Source: Neolewinella aquimaris (lineage in GTDB: Bacteria; Bacteroidota; Bacteroidia; Chitinophagales; Saprospiraceae). From it: DNA of 64,000 nt. The notes under the pieces are model-generated. The model was not told the origin of the DNA, searched no databases, and saw nothing but the letters and a program-made list of their open reading frames with translations. A program made the position numbers and the translations under genes. Shown here in pieces: positions 45,393 through 54,275 of this stretch (within the stretch, counting starts at the first letter, position 1; every line of letters starts with the position of its first letter). The stretch is from contig NZ_JACIFF010000002.1 of assembly GCF_014197245.1 (NCBI RefSeq), positions 262,106 to 326,105 of the forward strand. The letters are read 5' to 3'.

Positions 45393-46539
45393 CCACCTCC
45401 TTTCCCGTTTCCGCACTCTCGATGATTGCCCTGATCACGGCGATATCGGCCTTCCCCATCGTCCCGGGGGCCATTACTTCGGTGTCGTTAAGTATGGCTA
45501 GCGCATCGTCGTCCATTTGGATCGATTGCTGGTTGGGAACCGGCGGTCCGAGGGTTTTTCCGTCGCTGGTGCTGCCCTTCACTCCCTGATAGGGTTGCAT
45601 GGGTTTCATCTCGTACCAGCCGTTCTCGGCTTCGATGTGGAGTTGGTTGTAGTCCTCGACTACGCTGGTTTTCCCCTCGGCGAGCATGCCGTTGGGGTAG
45701 CGCAGGGTGTAGGTTGTGGTTAGGTCGACGCCGTTGGCTCTTTCCTGGCGGCGCTGAAAAGCTTCGACTACGGCGGCCGGGGACATTTGCGTTCCGTAGC
45801 GCAATCCGTTGACCGTGTATACGCCCATATCGTAGAGTGCTCCGCCCCCCATGTCCCGTTGTCCGCGCCAGTAATCGGCCGGGGGCGGATTTCCGGCGTA
45901 GCCGGCGTAGGAGTTGGCGGAACGCAGCTCGCCGTAGGCCTTATCTTTCGTTAGCTGGATCAGTTTGCGGGTATTCGGCTCGTGGAGCATACGGTAGCCG
46001 ATGCTGAGCTTTACCTGGGCCCGGCTGGCGGCGTCGATGATATCCTGACACTCTTCCGGCGTCATCGCCATCGGCTTTTCACACCAGACGTGCTTACCGG
46101 TTGCGGCGGCACGGACCGCAAAGTCGCGGTGGGTTGCCGTGGGGGTGATCACGTAGATCACGTCGATAGCGGAATTATCGGCGATCCCGTCCATCGTATC
46201 GTAACTGTATACGTTCTCATCCCTGATCCCGTACTGCTGCTGCCACTCGGGGATCTTGTCGGGACTGCCCGTGATGATGCCACGCAGTTCGCAGTGCTGG
46301 GTCAGCTGTAGCGCGGGCGCGATCTGCCCCTTTGCGTAACCCCCCAAACCGAGGATGGCCACGCCAATTTTGCGGTCGTTTTGCGGCGGCGGGGACGCGG
46401 GTACGGGGGAATCTTCGGTAGATGCTGCGTTGTTTCGGCCGCAACCGATGAGGGCCGGAGCAAACAGGAGGCCGGTGGCGGCCGCAGTGCTCTGCCGGAG
46501 AAAGCGGCGGCGGGTAGATGATTCAGGCATGGAGGACAT
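45379..46539 (-). CDS. Gfo/Idh/MocA family oxidoreductase, Tat-exported
   Basis: 386 residues from the ATG at 46539; another ATG at 46530 is equally good. The Tat motif TRRRFLRQSTAAATG and a lipobox-like ALIGC follow, so the protein is carried folded to the periplasm and may be a lipoprotein. The Rossmann motif VAILGLGGYAKGQIAPAL and the EKP motif VWCEKPMAMT (about 150-159) are intact. It resembles glucose-fructose oxidoreductases that keep NADP bound. The sugar substrate is unknown. It is 86 bp upstream of uxuA, which has its own promoter. Confidence 0.88.
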   Translation of the reverse strand: MSSMPESSTRRRFLRQSTAAATGLLFAPALIGCGRNNAASTEDSPVPASPPPQNDRKIGVAILGLGGYAKGQIAPALQLTQHCELRGIITGSPDKIPEWQQQYGIRDENVYSYDTMDGIADNSAIDVIYVITPTATHRDFAVRAAATGKHVWCEKPMAMTPEECQDIIDAASRAQVKLSIGYRMLHEPNTRKLIQLTKDKAYGELRSANSYAGYAGNPPPADYWRGQRDMGGGALYDMGVYTVNGLRYGTQMSPAAVVEAFQRRQERANGVDLTTTYTLRYPNGMLAEGKTSVVEDYNQLHIEAENGWYEMKPMQPYQGVKGSTSDGKTLGPPVPNQQSIQMDDDALAILNDTEVMAPGTMGKADIAVIRAIIESAETGKEVEISN

Positions 46540-46577
46540 TAGTGTTGGATGTCTTCCCAAAATAGGTTTTGCCTTGC

Positions 46578-46772
46578 TTAGTTCGCCCTTTTCCCCCGCC
46601 GCTGAACGAAAAAGGCCAGCCCCAGACATACAACGATCAGTAGGATGTTGAGTAGAACGGGCATCTCGCCCCCGAACACCCCGTACTTCAGCCCAAAGTA
46701 ACTGGCGAAGTAGACGGCCGTCATGAGGAGAAAAAGGCCGAGGCCTGGCTTGTCTTTACGGAGCGGTTCCAT
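46578..46772 (-). CDS. small two-helix membrane protein
   Basis: 64 residues from the ATG at 46772; longer frames upstream run into a terminator hairpin and are not used. It has a short charged start (MEPLRKDKPG), helix GLFLLMTAVYFASYFGLKYGVF, loop GGEMP, helix VLLNILLIVVCLGLAFFV and a basic tail QRRGKRAN. I recognise no family. It is 38 bp upstream of the oxidoreductase gene in the same direction. Confidence 0.6.
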   Translation of the reverse strand: MEPLRKDKPGLGLFLLMTAVYFASYFGLKYGVFGGEMPVLLNILLIVVCLGLAFFVQRRGKRAN

Positions 46773-47118
46773 AGCGGAAAGGTAAGGAATGGACTGGGCA
46801 CCAAAAAAGAGACCCGGGCGCAACTGCCCGGGTCCTTGTTATACGACTGTGTTGTCCACAGCGTCTCTCATGAAAAATAAACCTAATCTTTATATCAAAC
46901 CGTATCAGGGAGTGATTATAGAGCGCTAAGATAGCGCACATGTACTCATTATAAAGTGGCGATTACTGCAACCATACGTATGCAAAATTATCTTATATCG
47001 ATAGCGATGCTGGTTGCTACACTTATCAGTTAAAGGGAATACGTCGACGATTGCAAATTAGTTCGCTGGAATTGTGCTTTTATAAAATTTTAACACCATA
47101 GGGACAATTTCACCCTAG
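46773..47118. other. 346-bp intergenic region, AT-rich, with a terminator and possible small RNA
   Basis: No credible gene is seen on either strand. A strong hairpin lies at 46811-46834, and next to it on the minus strand is a 10-codon frame (MRDAVDNTVV). A 10-bp palindrome CATACGTATG is near 46975. The rest is AT-rich without clear structure. Confidence 0.5.
46802..46834 (-). terminator. intrinsic terminator (minus strand)
   Basis: 9-bp stem GACCCGGGC/GCCCGGGTC with a 6-nt loop, followed on the minus strand by TCTTTTTT. This is the clearest Rho-independent terminator of the window. It lies 30 bp before the small membrane gene and would end a transcript coming from 46835-47118 or from the HTH-like gene. 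Confidence 0.75.
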
Positions 47119-48141
47119 CTAAAATACGGTTTGGCTGACGAGGATGCGTTCCCGCTGCTGCCGGATCTGGTTGCGCAGGTATCCGAAATACTGAGCGGCG
47201 TACTTGCCGGCTTCGGAGTGAAGAGCACTCCCGTACTCGATCAGGTTATCGAACCACTGCTGTACTTCCGTACAAAGCTCCGGATCGGAAGTGGCGATAT
47301 AATTCGGATTCACGAGCGTGGTGAACAGGTAAGAGCGGACATCGGAGTTCACCAGCACAATGTTGCTGGTATTGGATAGCTCGTTATGGTAGACCCGGAA
47401 ATCCGGACTATTGTCGGTCGGTGTCTCACCCAGGGGGAAACGCTTCCCCGTATGCACCATCTTCTCGAGGTGATCGACGATGAGGAACAACTCATCAAAC
47501 AATTGGTAGAGGTGCTCCGTATTTTCGAACCTGCCCACCTGGGCCAGATAATTGATCTGCCGCAAGGTGACGTCCAGTATACCGATTGACCAAAGCTCCC
47601 GCGCCGGTACGGTGTAGTACCCGCGGATCACCTGATCGACTACGTCGTGCAGCGATTTGCTGATCAGGTCCGGAGAAAAACTGCACTTTTTCCACTTCGC
47701 CAGATTCCAGGTGGTGATGCCGAACATGAATATTTTGAAATTCCGCAGCATCGGTGTTGCCATCTCGTAGTACATGGGCAATTCCGGCGAGGCGATGTCG
47801 GCCCTGGCCCCCGGCAGATTTTTCATCGCCTCCAACCCCTTGATGAGGTGGATGAAATGGTCGAATTCATTCTGCACGAAGCGTCGGCCCTCCGGGTACC
47901 GCAGGGTGGGCACCCGTCCCTTCGAATGCGGACTGATCTCCGTACGCACCTCAAAGGTCTTGGCCAGTAACATGAGTTCGTCGGCAGTCAGGGCGGTATC
48001 GCCCCGCAATCGCCGGTAAACGGCGTCGCGCCCTACGTGTAATACTTTAGATACCTCCTGCACCAATTGGCTACGGGAAGCAAATCGTTGGCCCAGACGG
48101 TCAAGGAATATCCGTTGGTAGCTGCTGCTTGCCTGATTCAT
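47119..48141 (-). CDS. HTH-domain protein of unknown function
   Basis: 340 residues without signal or membrane segments. The N terminus looks like a Cro/BetR-type helix-turn-helix: SRSQLVQEVSKVLHVGRDAVYRRLRGD followed by TADELMLLAKTFEV (about residues 23-64, quoted in parts). The rest is helical with aromatic-rich stretches (YYEMATPMLRNFKIFMFG, TWNLAKWKKC) and no domain I know. It is probably a transcription regulator with a sensing or dimerisation domain. A 25-bp palindrome (48302-48326) and the 14-bp leader element lie upstream in the divergent gap. It stands alone on the strand. Confidence 0.7.
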   Translation of the reverse strand: MNQASSSYQRIFLDRLGQRFASRSQLVQEVSKVLHVGRDAVYRRLRGDTALTADELMLLAKTFEVRTEISPHSKGRVPTLRYPEGRRFVQNEFDHFIHLIKGLEAMKNLPGARADIASPELPMYYEMATPMLRNFKIFMFGITTWNLAKWKKCSFSPDLISKSLHDVVDQVIRGYYTVPARELWSIGILDVTLRQINYLAQVGRFENTEHLYQLFDELFLIVDHLEKMVHTGKRFPLGETPTDNSPDFRVYHNELSNTSNIVLVNSDVRSYLFTTLVNPNYIATSDPELCTEVQQWFDNLIEYGSALHSEAGKYAAQYFGYLRNQIRQQRERILVSQTVF

Positions 48142-48218
48142 ACCTCTTATTTATTCAGTAGTGCCTCGCTATCCACACGAAATCCAAAGACAATCCCAAT
48201 ATAAACAATTGAAATAAT

Positions 48219-48232
48219 CGACGGTAGCCCCC
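48219..48232 (-). promoter_or_regulatory. 14-bp leader element shared with 12184-12197
   Basis: GGGGGCTACCGTCG on the minus strand, 78 bp before the HTH-like gene start, preceded by a GTGC-TTTT-GCAC hairpin. Identical to the element before the propeller kinase gene. Confidence 0.4.
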
Positions 48233-48301
48233 AGTGTGCAAAAGCACGTACGGTGATCCGGCGTCGGACAGTTCGAAACAACTTAAAATGTTTATAAATT
48301 T

Positions 48302-48326
48302 TTTAAAACAAATTATTTGTTTTAAA
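48302..48326. promoter_or_regulatory. 25-bp palindrome, candidate operator
   Basis: Perfect 12-bp arms TTTAAAACAAAT and ATTTGTTTTAAA around one T. Located 160 bp upstream of the HTH-like gene and 255 bp upstream of dnaE. It could be the binding site of the neighbouring regulator; it could also be a terminator-like structure. Confidence 0.4.
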
Positions 48327-48518
48327 GTCTAGTGGTGAGTTACCTTGCATCGGAACCCTTGTCGGTACATACGTTTTTTTTCGGGGGTCTGTTTTAGAGA
48401 TTCCGGCCTTTTTGTTTTCGTCCCCGCCTTTCTGCTTTATTCTTCCATATTTAGTCAATACTCACAAAAACATGTTCTTCACTTCCCGCCCGGGCAAGGT
48501 GGCTTCAGTAGCCGCCTC

Positions 48519-48545
48519 CTGCCCCGCCCTGCCCCGCCCTGCCCC
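48519..48545 (+). repeat. CTGCCCCGCC tandem repeat
   Basis: Two full 10-bp units and a partial third, 35-60 bp before the dnaE GTG. Possibly a slippage site; no role is known. Confidence 0.4.
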
Positions 48546-48580
48546 CTTGTTTCGTCCGGCCGACCGCAATTGACCGCTCC

Positions 48581-51500
48581 GTGCACCTCAATTGTCATAC
48601 CTCCTTTAGCCTACGTTATGGTGTGCTCACCCCGCAGGCCCTGGTAGACAAGGCCGCCGCCTGGGGAGTGGAGTGTCTGGCCCTCGCCGACAACAACAGC
48701 AGCAGTTGCGCCGTAGAGTTTGTCGCCCGTTGTCGAACCGCCGGCATCAAACCCATTCTCGGCATCACCTTTCGTAATGAAGAAGACCAGTGGCTCTACA
48801 CCGGCCTGGCCCGCAACGCCCGGGGCTGGTATAACCTGTGCAAGTACCTCAGCGAGCATTCCCTCGACGACCGCCCCCTCCCCGCGGTACCGCCCCGCAT
48901 GGACGACGTCTGGATCGTTTATCCCCGCCTCTGCAAACCCATCCGCGATTTTCGGGACAACGAGCTGCTCGGCATTCGCCCCCAGCACGTCAACCGCCTC
49001 TTCAGCCACGAGTTGCTGCACTACCAACACAAACTGGTCGTCCTGGCACCGGTAGTGGCCGTCAACGACGAAGACTACGACCTCCACCGCACCCTGCGGG
49101 CGATCGACCTGAATACCATCCACACGAAGCTCACGCCCCGCGACCTGGCCAAGCGAGGCGACCGACTGCTTCCCCCCGATACCCTACGGCAGTTCTACCG
49201 GCCCTACCCCACCATCGTCCGCAATACCCAGCGGATCATCGATTCCTGTACCGCCGAACTGGAGACCGGACTACAAATCAACCGCCAAACCTTTACGGGC
49301 TCGAAGGCGGGCGACTATCACCTACTCGAGAAGCTCGCCCTGGCCGGCGTCGCCCGCCGCTATCCCCCCGGCACCCGCTTTCAGAAGGCCCGCCTCCGCA
49401 CCGAGCGCGAACTGGCCGTGATCAAAAAGCAGGACTTTTGCCCCTACTTTCTCATCACCTACGACATCGTGCGCTACGCCCGCATGGCCGGCTACCAGCA
49501 CGTAGGCCGCGGTTCCGGAGCCAATTCGATCGTCGCCTACTGTATCGGAATTTCCGATGTCGACCCCCTGGAGCTCGACCTCTACTTCGAGCGCTTCATC
49601 AACCCCTACCGCGCCAGTCCGCCCGATTTCGATATCGACTTCAGCTGGGACGAGCGCGACGACGTGACCGATTACGTATTCAAGCGGTACGGCCGTGAGT
49701 ACACCGCCCTGCTGGCTACCTATTCCACCTTTCAGGGGAGGGCCGCACTGCGCGAGGTCGCCAAGGTGCACGGTCTGCCGAAGGAGGAGATCGACCAGTT
49801 GGTCCGCGACCCCCACGGCCGGGCCGCTGAAGATCCCAAAGCACGCACCGTGGTCGACATTGCCCGCCGACTCGTGGGCCTGCCCAACCACCTCAGCATC
49901 CACGCCGGCGGCATCGTCATCACCGAGCGACCCATCTACTACCATACGGCCCAACGCCTGATGCCGAAGGGCTTTCCCGTCGCCCACGTCGACATGTACC
50001 ACGCCGAGGACCTTGGACTGCATAAGTACGACGTGCTCAGCCAGCGGGGCCTCGGTCACCTGAGGACCGCCACCGAACTCGTTCGCCGCAACCACGGCAA
50101 GGCCGTTGACCTCCAGGATCTCGACACCATCAAGGCCGATCCACAGGTGCGGGCCATGCTTAAATCCGGACGTGCGCTGGGCTGCTTTTACATCGAGTCG
50201 CCGGCGATGCGGGGACTGTTGACCAAGTTGGGCTGCGACAACTACATCCACCTGGTGGCGGCCTCGAGCATCATCCGCCCCGGCGTGGCCAAATCGGGCA
50301 TGATGAAGGAATACATCCGCCGCTACCACTTTCCGCACAGCTTCGAGTACATCGATCCCGTTTTCGAGGAACACCTCGGCGAAACCTTCGGCATCATGGT
50401 TTACCAGGAGGACGTGATGAAGATCGTTCACCATTTTGCCGGTTTGGACCTCGACGAGAGCGACGTCCTGCGTCGCATCATGAGCGGCAAGAAACACAAC
50501 GGCGATACCTTCGAAAAGCTCAGGCACAAGTTCTTTGCGGGCGCGCGGGTGCGGGGCCATTCCGATGAAACAGCAAAGGAGGTTTGGCGGCAGGTCGAAA
50601 GCTTTTCCGGTTACTCCTTTTGCAAGGCCCATTCCGCCAGTTTTGCGGTGGAAAGCTTCCAGAGCCTGTACCTGAAGGCCTACTATCCACTGGAATTCAT
50701 CGTCGGGGTGATCAACAACTTCGGCGGATTCTACAAAACGGAATTCTACGTACACGAAGCCCGTATGGCCGGAGCGACCATTCACGCACCGTGCATCAAC
50801 AACAGCCTTTACCTGACCGACCTACGGGAGAAAGATCTTTTTCTGGGCTTCATTCACCTTAAGGGCATTTCGGAGCAGCTCATCCACCGCACGGTGACCG
50901 AACGGCAGCGGGAGGGGCCGTTTAGGGACCTGACCGACTTCTGTAGCCGCATCGATATTGAAAGCAGTCAGCTGGAACTACTCATCCGTATCGGCGCATT
51001 TCGCTTTACCGGCAGGAGTAAATCGGAGCTGCTCTGGGAGAAAAACGCCGTCTTCAGCCCCCGTATCCGCCGCGAAAACTCTCTTAACCTGTTCGTCCGC
51101 GCGCGCCCCGAGCACGATTTTCGCCTCGACGAAACACCGAACCACCGCCCCGGCCACCGGCTCACCTCCACGGAGTTCGATCAGGCCTTCGACGAGCTGG
51201 AATTACTGGGATTCCCCCTCTGCTCCCCCTTCTGGCTCGTTTCGACGAGTGAAGCGCAGCCCGAGCCAACCACCTACCGGCAGCAACCACAAATCGACCA
51301 CGCGACAGTAAGTTCATGGGACGTAGTCCCCTCTTCCCGTCAACCCTCCCATCCATTATCCCGGATACCGGAGAACGGCAACACTTCCCTGCGGGCCTAT
51401 TTTGTCTGCGACAAGGTCGTGCCTACCGTGAAGGGAGAGCGCATGAGCTTTGGCTGCTGGATCAACGAGGCGGGGCACTACTTTGACAGCGTCCATTTCC

Positions 51501-51646
51501 CCGATGTATACGCCCGCTATCCCTTCCGTGGGGCCGGGGTGTATCAGCTATACGGCCGGGTCACCCGCGAATTTGATTTTCCCGTTCTGGAAGTAGTGCG
51601 GATGGAAAGACTGGGCTACGCATGCGACCTAAGGTTTACCGGCTAG
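48581..51646 (+). CDS. dnaE: DNA polymerase III alpha subunit, short DnaE-type
   Basis: 1021 residues, GTG start giving MHLNCHTSFSLRYGVLTPQALV, the PHP-domain opening. That is shorter than the replicative DnaE1 (near 1160), which fits the second, often repair-type DnaE found in Bacteroidota. The polymerase has HVGRGSGANSIVAYCIGI (about 306-323) and PPDFDIDFSWDERDDV with the two catalytic Asp (about 347-362), then MVYQEDVMKI and GYSFCKAHSASFAV. A helix-hairpin-helix region and an OB-like C terminus follow. No imuA/imuB or other SOS genes are next to it. It may do lesion bypass or repair synthesis. Confidence 0.88.
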   Translation: MHLNCHTSFSLRYGVLTPQALVDKAAAWGVECLALADNNSSSCAVEFVARCRTAGIKPILGITFRNEEDQWLYTGLARNARGWYNLCKYLSEHSLDDRPLPAVPPRMDDVWIVYPRLCKPIRDFRDNELLGIRPQHVNRLFSHELLHYQHKLVVLAPVVAVNDEDYDLHRTLRAIDLNTIHTKLTPRDLAKRGDRLLPPDTLRQFYRPYPTIVRNTQRIIDSCTAELETGLQINRQTFTGSKAGDYHLLEKLALAGVARRYPPGTRFQKARLRTERELAVIKKQDFCPYFLITYDIVRYARMAGYQHVGRGSGANSIVAYCIGISDVDPLELDLYFERFINPYRASPPDFDIDFSWDERDDVTDYVFKRYGREYTALLATYSTFQGRAALREVAKVHGLPKEEIDQLVRDPHGRAAEDPKARTVVDIARRLVGLPNHLSIHAGGIVITERPIYYHTAQRLMPKGFPVAHVDMYHAEDLGLHKYDVLSQRGLGHLRTATELVRRNHGKAVDLQDLDTIKADPQVRAMLKSGRALGCFYIESPAMRGLLTKLGCDNYIHLVAASSIIRPGVAKSGMMKEYIRRYHFPHSFEYIDPVFEEHLGETFGIMVYQEDVMKIVHHFAGLDLDESDVLRRIMSGKKHNGDTFEKLRHKFFAGARVRGHSDETAKEVWRQVESFSGYSFCKAHSASFAVESFQSLYLKAYYPLEFIVGVINNFGGFYKTEFYVHEARMAGATIHAPCINNSLYLTDLREKDLFLGFIHLKGISEQLIHRTVTERQREGPFRDLTDFCSRIDIESSQLELLIRIGAFRFTGRSKSELLWEKNAVFSPRIRRENSLNLFVRARPEHDFRLDETPNHRPGHRLTSTEFDQAFDELELLGFPLCSPFWLVSTSEAQPEPTTYRQQPQIDHATVSSWDVVPSSRQPSHPLSRIPENGNTSLRAYFVCDKVVPTVKGERMSFGCWINEAGHYFDSVHFPDVYARYPFRGAGVYQLYGRVTREFDFPVLEVVRMERLGYACDLRFTG

Positions 51647-51675
51647 GGTTACTCGCCGGATGGGTGCAGCAAAGG

Positions 51676-53070
51676 TTACTTCGTGCCCCGGGGAATCAGC
51701 GTACTGGGGAAAACGACCACGCTTTCGTTGCCGTCTTCGCCCACGGTGGATACACCGAAGAAGTAATTATCGACCACGATATTTTCGAGGGTATAGTCCA
51801 GTTGACCGGCGGGAACGAAGCGTTTGTGTTCCCACTGGGGAGCGGTGGTGAGTCGCCAGTGAACGTAGTATCCGGCAATGGGGGTATTGGTCTGCGGCTC
51901 TTCCCAGCGCAGGCGGGTACTGGGCTCTACGGCACCGCCAATCATCACCAGGGGCGGGGCGGCGGGGGCGGCGGCGAGGCCGGCAAGGGTGATGGCATTC
52001 ACGCCGGTTAGCTTGGCGGCGTAGGGGAAGTTGACGTGCTCCAGCCGATCGCCGTATTCAATGCCCTCTTCCGTACGCAGGTCCTGGTGCTGCTGGGTGT
52101 AGTTCTCGTGGGTTTCCATGATGCGCACCCCGGGGATGTTGGCGTCGTTGAAGGGCCGGTGGTGGCCACCACGACCGAAGCGGTCCAGGCGGTAGATCAT
52201 CATCGGCTCGAGATTGGTAGCGTACTGGCGGGTCTGCCGCTCGATGTAGCGGGCCAGTTGCCGACTGGGGCCGTCTACCTCTCCACCAAAAAAGCGGCGG
52301 TAGATGTTCTTGCGTTCGTCTTCCACGTCCTCCGGAAAGTAGGGCTCGGAAAAAATACGGAAGCTGGTGTTGTCCGTGACTCCATCGACCCCGGTGATGT
52401 TACCGATCATATCGTTGTTGAGCGTGCCGGTGAGGTTCCACTCTTTCTCCCGCAGCCAGTCGGCCATCCCCTTACCGCCGAAGAGCCCCTGTTCCTCCCC
52501 GCTCAGTCCTACGTATAGGATCGAACCGGGAAATTGGTACTGGGTCAAGACCCGCGCGGCTTCCAGCGCACCCGCCATACCGCTGGCGTTGTCGTTGGCC
52601 CCGGGGCTGTCGCTGGTCCCGTCGAGCGGATCGCTTACGCGGCTATCGATGTCGCCGCTCATCATGATGAAGCGGTTCGGATCCTGGCTGCCGCGCTGCA
52701 CGGCGATGACGTTGACCACCCAGGTATCTTCCTTGATCCGGCTTTCGGGGTCTCCCTCGACCAGGTTGCGCTGGTACATCACCTCGAGGCAACCTCCACA
52801 GGCTTCGCTAATGCGTTCGAACTCGGAGAAGATCCAGCGGCGGGCCGCGCCGATCCCCCGGGTGTCGCTGGTGGTGTCACTGAGCGTATGGCGGGTACCG
52901 AAGTTGACCAGCGTGGTCACGTCCGCTTCGATGCGGGCCGGATCGGGTGCTTCGGCGATGTCGTACATCCGAAGATCGGCGGCGGGTGGCGGAGCAGTGG
53001 GCGTGGTGTCCTGAGCGTAACTATTGAGGCCAAGAAAACAGAGAAAACCGGTTAGAAAGGGCTTGTACAT
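51676..53070 (-). CDS. M28 family zinc peptidase with fibronectin-like C-terminal domain, exported
   Basis: 464 residues with a signal peptide (ends NSYAQ). The peptidase domain carries GANDNASGMAG (bridging Asp), LSGEEQGLFGG (general-base and ligand Glu) and the late HENYTQQHQD His. The first ligand motif, usually His-x-Asp, reads SGDIDSR (about 140-146), so His is replaced by Asp. A CGGC pair in SEACGGCLEV may form a disulfide. The C-terminal 100 residues look like one fibronectin III-type domain (TRLRWEEPQTNTPIAGYYVHW). It should act in the periplasm or outside, trimming peptides. The changed ligand raises the question of activity. Confidence 0.88.
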   Translation of the reverse strand: MYKPFLTGFLCFLGLNSYAQDTTPTAPPPAADLRMYDIAEAPDPARIEADVTTLVNFGTRHTLSDTTSDTRGIGAARRWIFSEFERISEACGGCLEVMYQRNLVEGDPESRIKEDTWVVNVIAVQRGSQDPNRFIMMSGDIDSRVSDPLDGTSDSPGANDNASGMAGALEAARVLTQYQFPGSILYVGLSGEEQGLFGGKGMADWLREKEWNLTGTLNNDMIGNITGVDGVTDNTSFRIFSEPYFPEDVEDERKNIYRRFFGGEVDGPSRQLARYIERQTRQYATNLEPMMIYRLDRFGRGGHHRPFNDANIPGVRIMETHENYTQQHQDLRTEEGIEYGDRLEHVNFPYAAKLTGVNAITLAGLAAAPAAPPLVMIGGAVEPSTRLRWEEPQTNTPIAGYYVHWRLTTAPQWEHKRFVPAGQLDYTLENIVVDNYFFGVSTVGEDGNESVVVFPSTLIPRGTK

Positions 53071-53143
53071 ATAGAAGTAGTCGTTTGCGGGCTACAATGT
53101 ACACTGTAGCATCGATCCGACGGTACGGCGCGGAACGCTGCCC

Positions 53144-53170
53144 TATTTCATTGCACCCGCGTACCCGCCC
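53144..53170 (-). repeat. copy of dispersed GGGCGGG...GGGTGCA motif
   Basis: On the minus strand GGGCGGGTACGCGGGTGCAA then TGAAATA, starting four bases after the stop codon of the TonB-C gene, in the same relation to its gene as the copy at 36146. Confidence 0.45.
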
Positions 53171-53174
53171 AATT

Positions 53175-54275
53175 TTACTCCTCCCGTTCCTCACGGCAAA
53201 TCAGCGGCAGCACCGAATCGTACCAGTCGATCAGGGCGATCTCTTTGGCCAGCGTAAGATCCGTGCAGGCTTCCGCAAGCCGGTTGTTGTCGAGCAGGGC
53301 CTGTCCCCGCAAAACACGGAAGCGCCCGTCGCGGGGAAACAGCTCGATGGCCCGGTTCATTTTTTCCAGGCCTGCATCCAGTGAGGTGCTGTCGCGAACG
53401 AGCAACTGGGCTTCCTGCATCGTGGTCAGTGCCTCATTGTAGTTTTCGATGATGTACTGGCATCCGGGATCGGTGGGGGCGAAGGTGAACGAAACATCGT
53501 AGGCGCTGGAAACTTTTCGCCCCTCGTACTCCGCGGCGATCCATTGCCCGAAGGATCCGGTGGCTGCGTCGATGGCCTTGGTGGTGAATTCAATGCCCAG
53601 GTCGTTGTAGTCGATGATGTCGTTGACGGAAACCAAGCCATCCGGTTTAACGATGAGCTGCATATCGAGTTGCCCGGTAGCGCAGCTGTCCTGTTCGATG
53701 TCGGGATAGGTGATCTTCTCGTCGAGGTACCCCACCAGATCTCCCCCGTTACCGATGAAGGAAGCTCCCTTGGTGAGTTCGGTGTACACCGTATCGCGGT
53801 CGATGATGACATAGGGTTTGGGCTCTTCCAGTCGAAAACGAATGGGCAGCACTACGCGATAGCGGACGGGTTCTCCATCCTTGAAGGCCGGCCTCCAGAG
53901 CACTTCCCGCTGCATTCCGATCACGCTACGCAGTGCTGAGAAACCGAGCCCTCCCCCGGGGTCACGCAGAATCTCCGGACGGTTAACCAGTCCGTTGCGC
54001 TCCACGATAAAGGCTACGACCGCCGTTCCACTGATGCCCTGTTCGCGGGCTTCCGCGGGATATAGCGCACGCTGATAAATGTATTCGAGCAGATAATTCT
54101 GGGCGCATTGCCACTTGGCTGCCGCGGTAGTATCGTAGCGTTCGCAGGGACTCGGGAACCGAGCGACTTCGTCGGCAAAGTTGTAAATGGTGGTGTCGCC
54201 CGGGGCAACTGCGGTAGTATCCTGTCCGTACGCCAGCAGGGGCAACAGAGCAAAGAAAATAAGAAGGGTCTTCAT
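53175..54275 (-). CDS. TonB C-terminal-like domain protein with TPR tail, exported
   Basis: 366 residues with a signal peptide (ends LLAYG, about 17). The segment YPAEAREQGISGTAVVAFIVERNGLV (in parts, about 76-101) with PILRDPGGGLGFSALRS-like continuation is a TonB C-terminal domain of the kind that contacts outer-membrane receptors. A second, weaker copy follows (YPDIEQDSCATGQLDMQLIVKPDG, about 190-215). The last 90 residues look like tetratricopeptide helices (GLEKMNRAIELFPRDGRFRVLRGQALL). It has no membrane anchor or Pro-rich spacer, so it is not a full TonB. Its start overlaps the next gene upstream by 4 bp. Confidence 0.75.
   Translation of the reverse strand: MKTLLIFFALLPLLAYGQDTTAVAPGDTTIYNFADEVARFPSPCERYDTTAAAKWQCAQNYLLEYIYQRALYPAEAREQGISGTAVVAFIVERNGLVNRPEILRDPGGGLGFSALRSVIGMQREVLWRPAFKDGEPVRYRVVLPIRFRLEEPKPYVIIDRDTVYTELTKGASFIGNGGDLVGYLDEKITYPDIEQDSCATGQLDMQLIVKPDGLVSVNDIIDYNDLGIEFTTKAIDAATGSFGQWIAAEYEGRKVSSAYDVSFTFAPTDPGCQYIIENYNEALTTMQEAQLLVRDSTSLDAGLEKMNRAIELFPRDGRFRVLRGQALLDNNRLAEACTDLTLAKEIALIDWYDSVLPLICREEREE

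Larger units (their letters stand above)
48142..48580. other. 439-bp divergent intergenic region
   Basis: It separates the HTH-like gene from dnaE. It holds the shared 14-bp element (48219-48232), a GTGC/GCAC hairpin beside it (48234-48245), the 25-bp AT palindrome (48302-48326), T-rich stretches around 48370-48440, and 2.5 copies of a CTGCCCCGCC tandem repeat (48519-48545). No protein-coding frame looks real. Confidence 0.5.

Noticed and set aside
50525-50560. Fifth copy of the dispersed GGGCGGG motif
   Set aside because: The match (GGGCGCGCGGGTGCGG) lies inside a conserved coding part of dnaE and is most simply explained by its codons.
49322-50785. 487-residue open frame on the minus strand
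   Set aside because: Antisense of the polymerase core of dnaE; no recognisable motifs.
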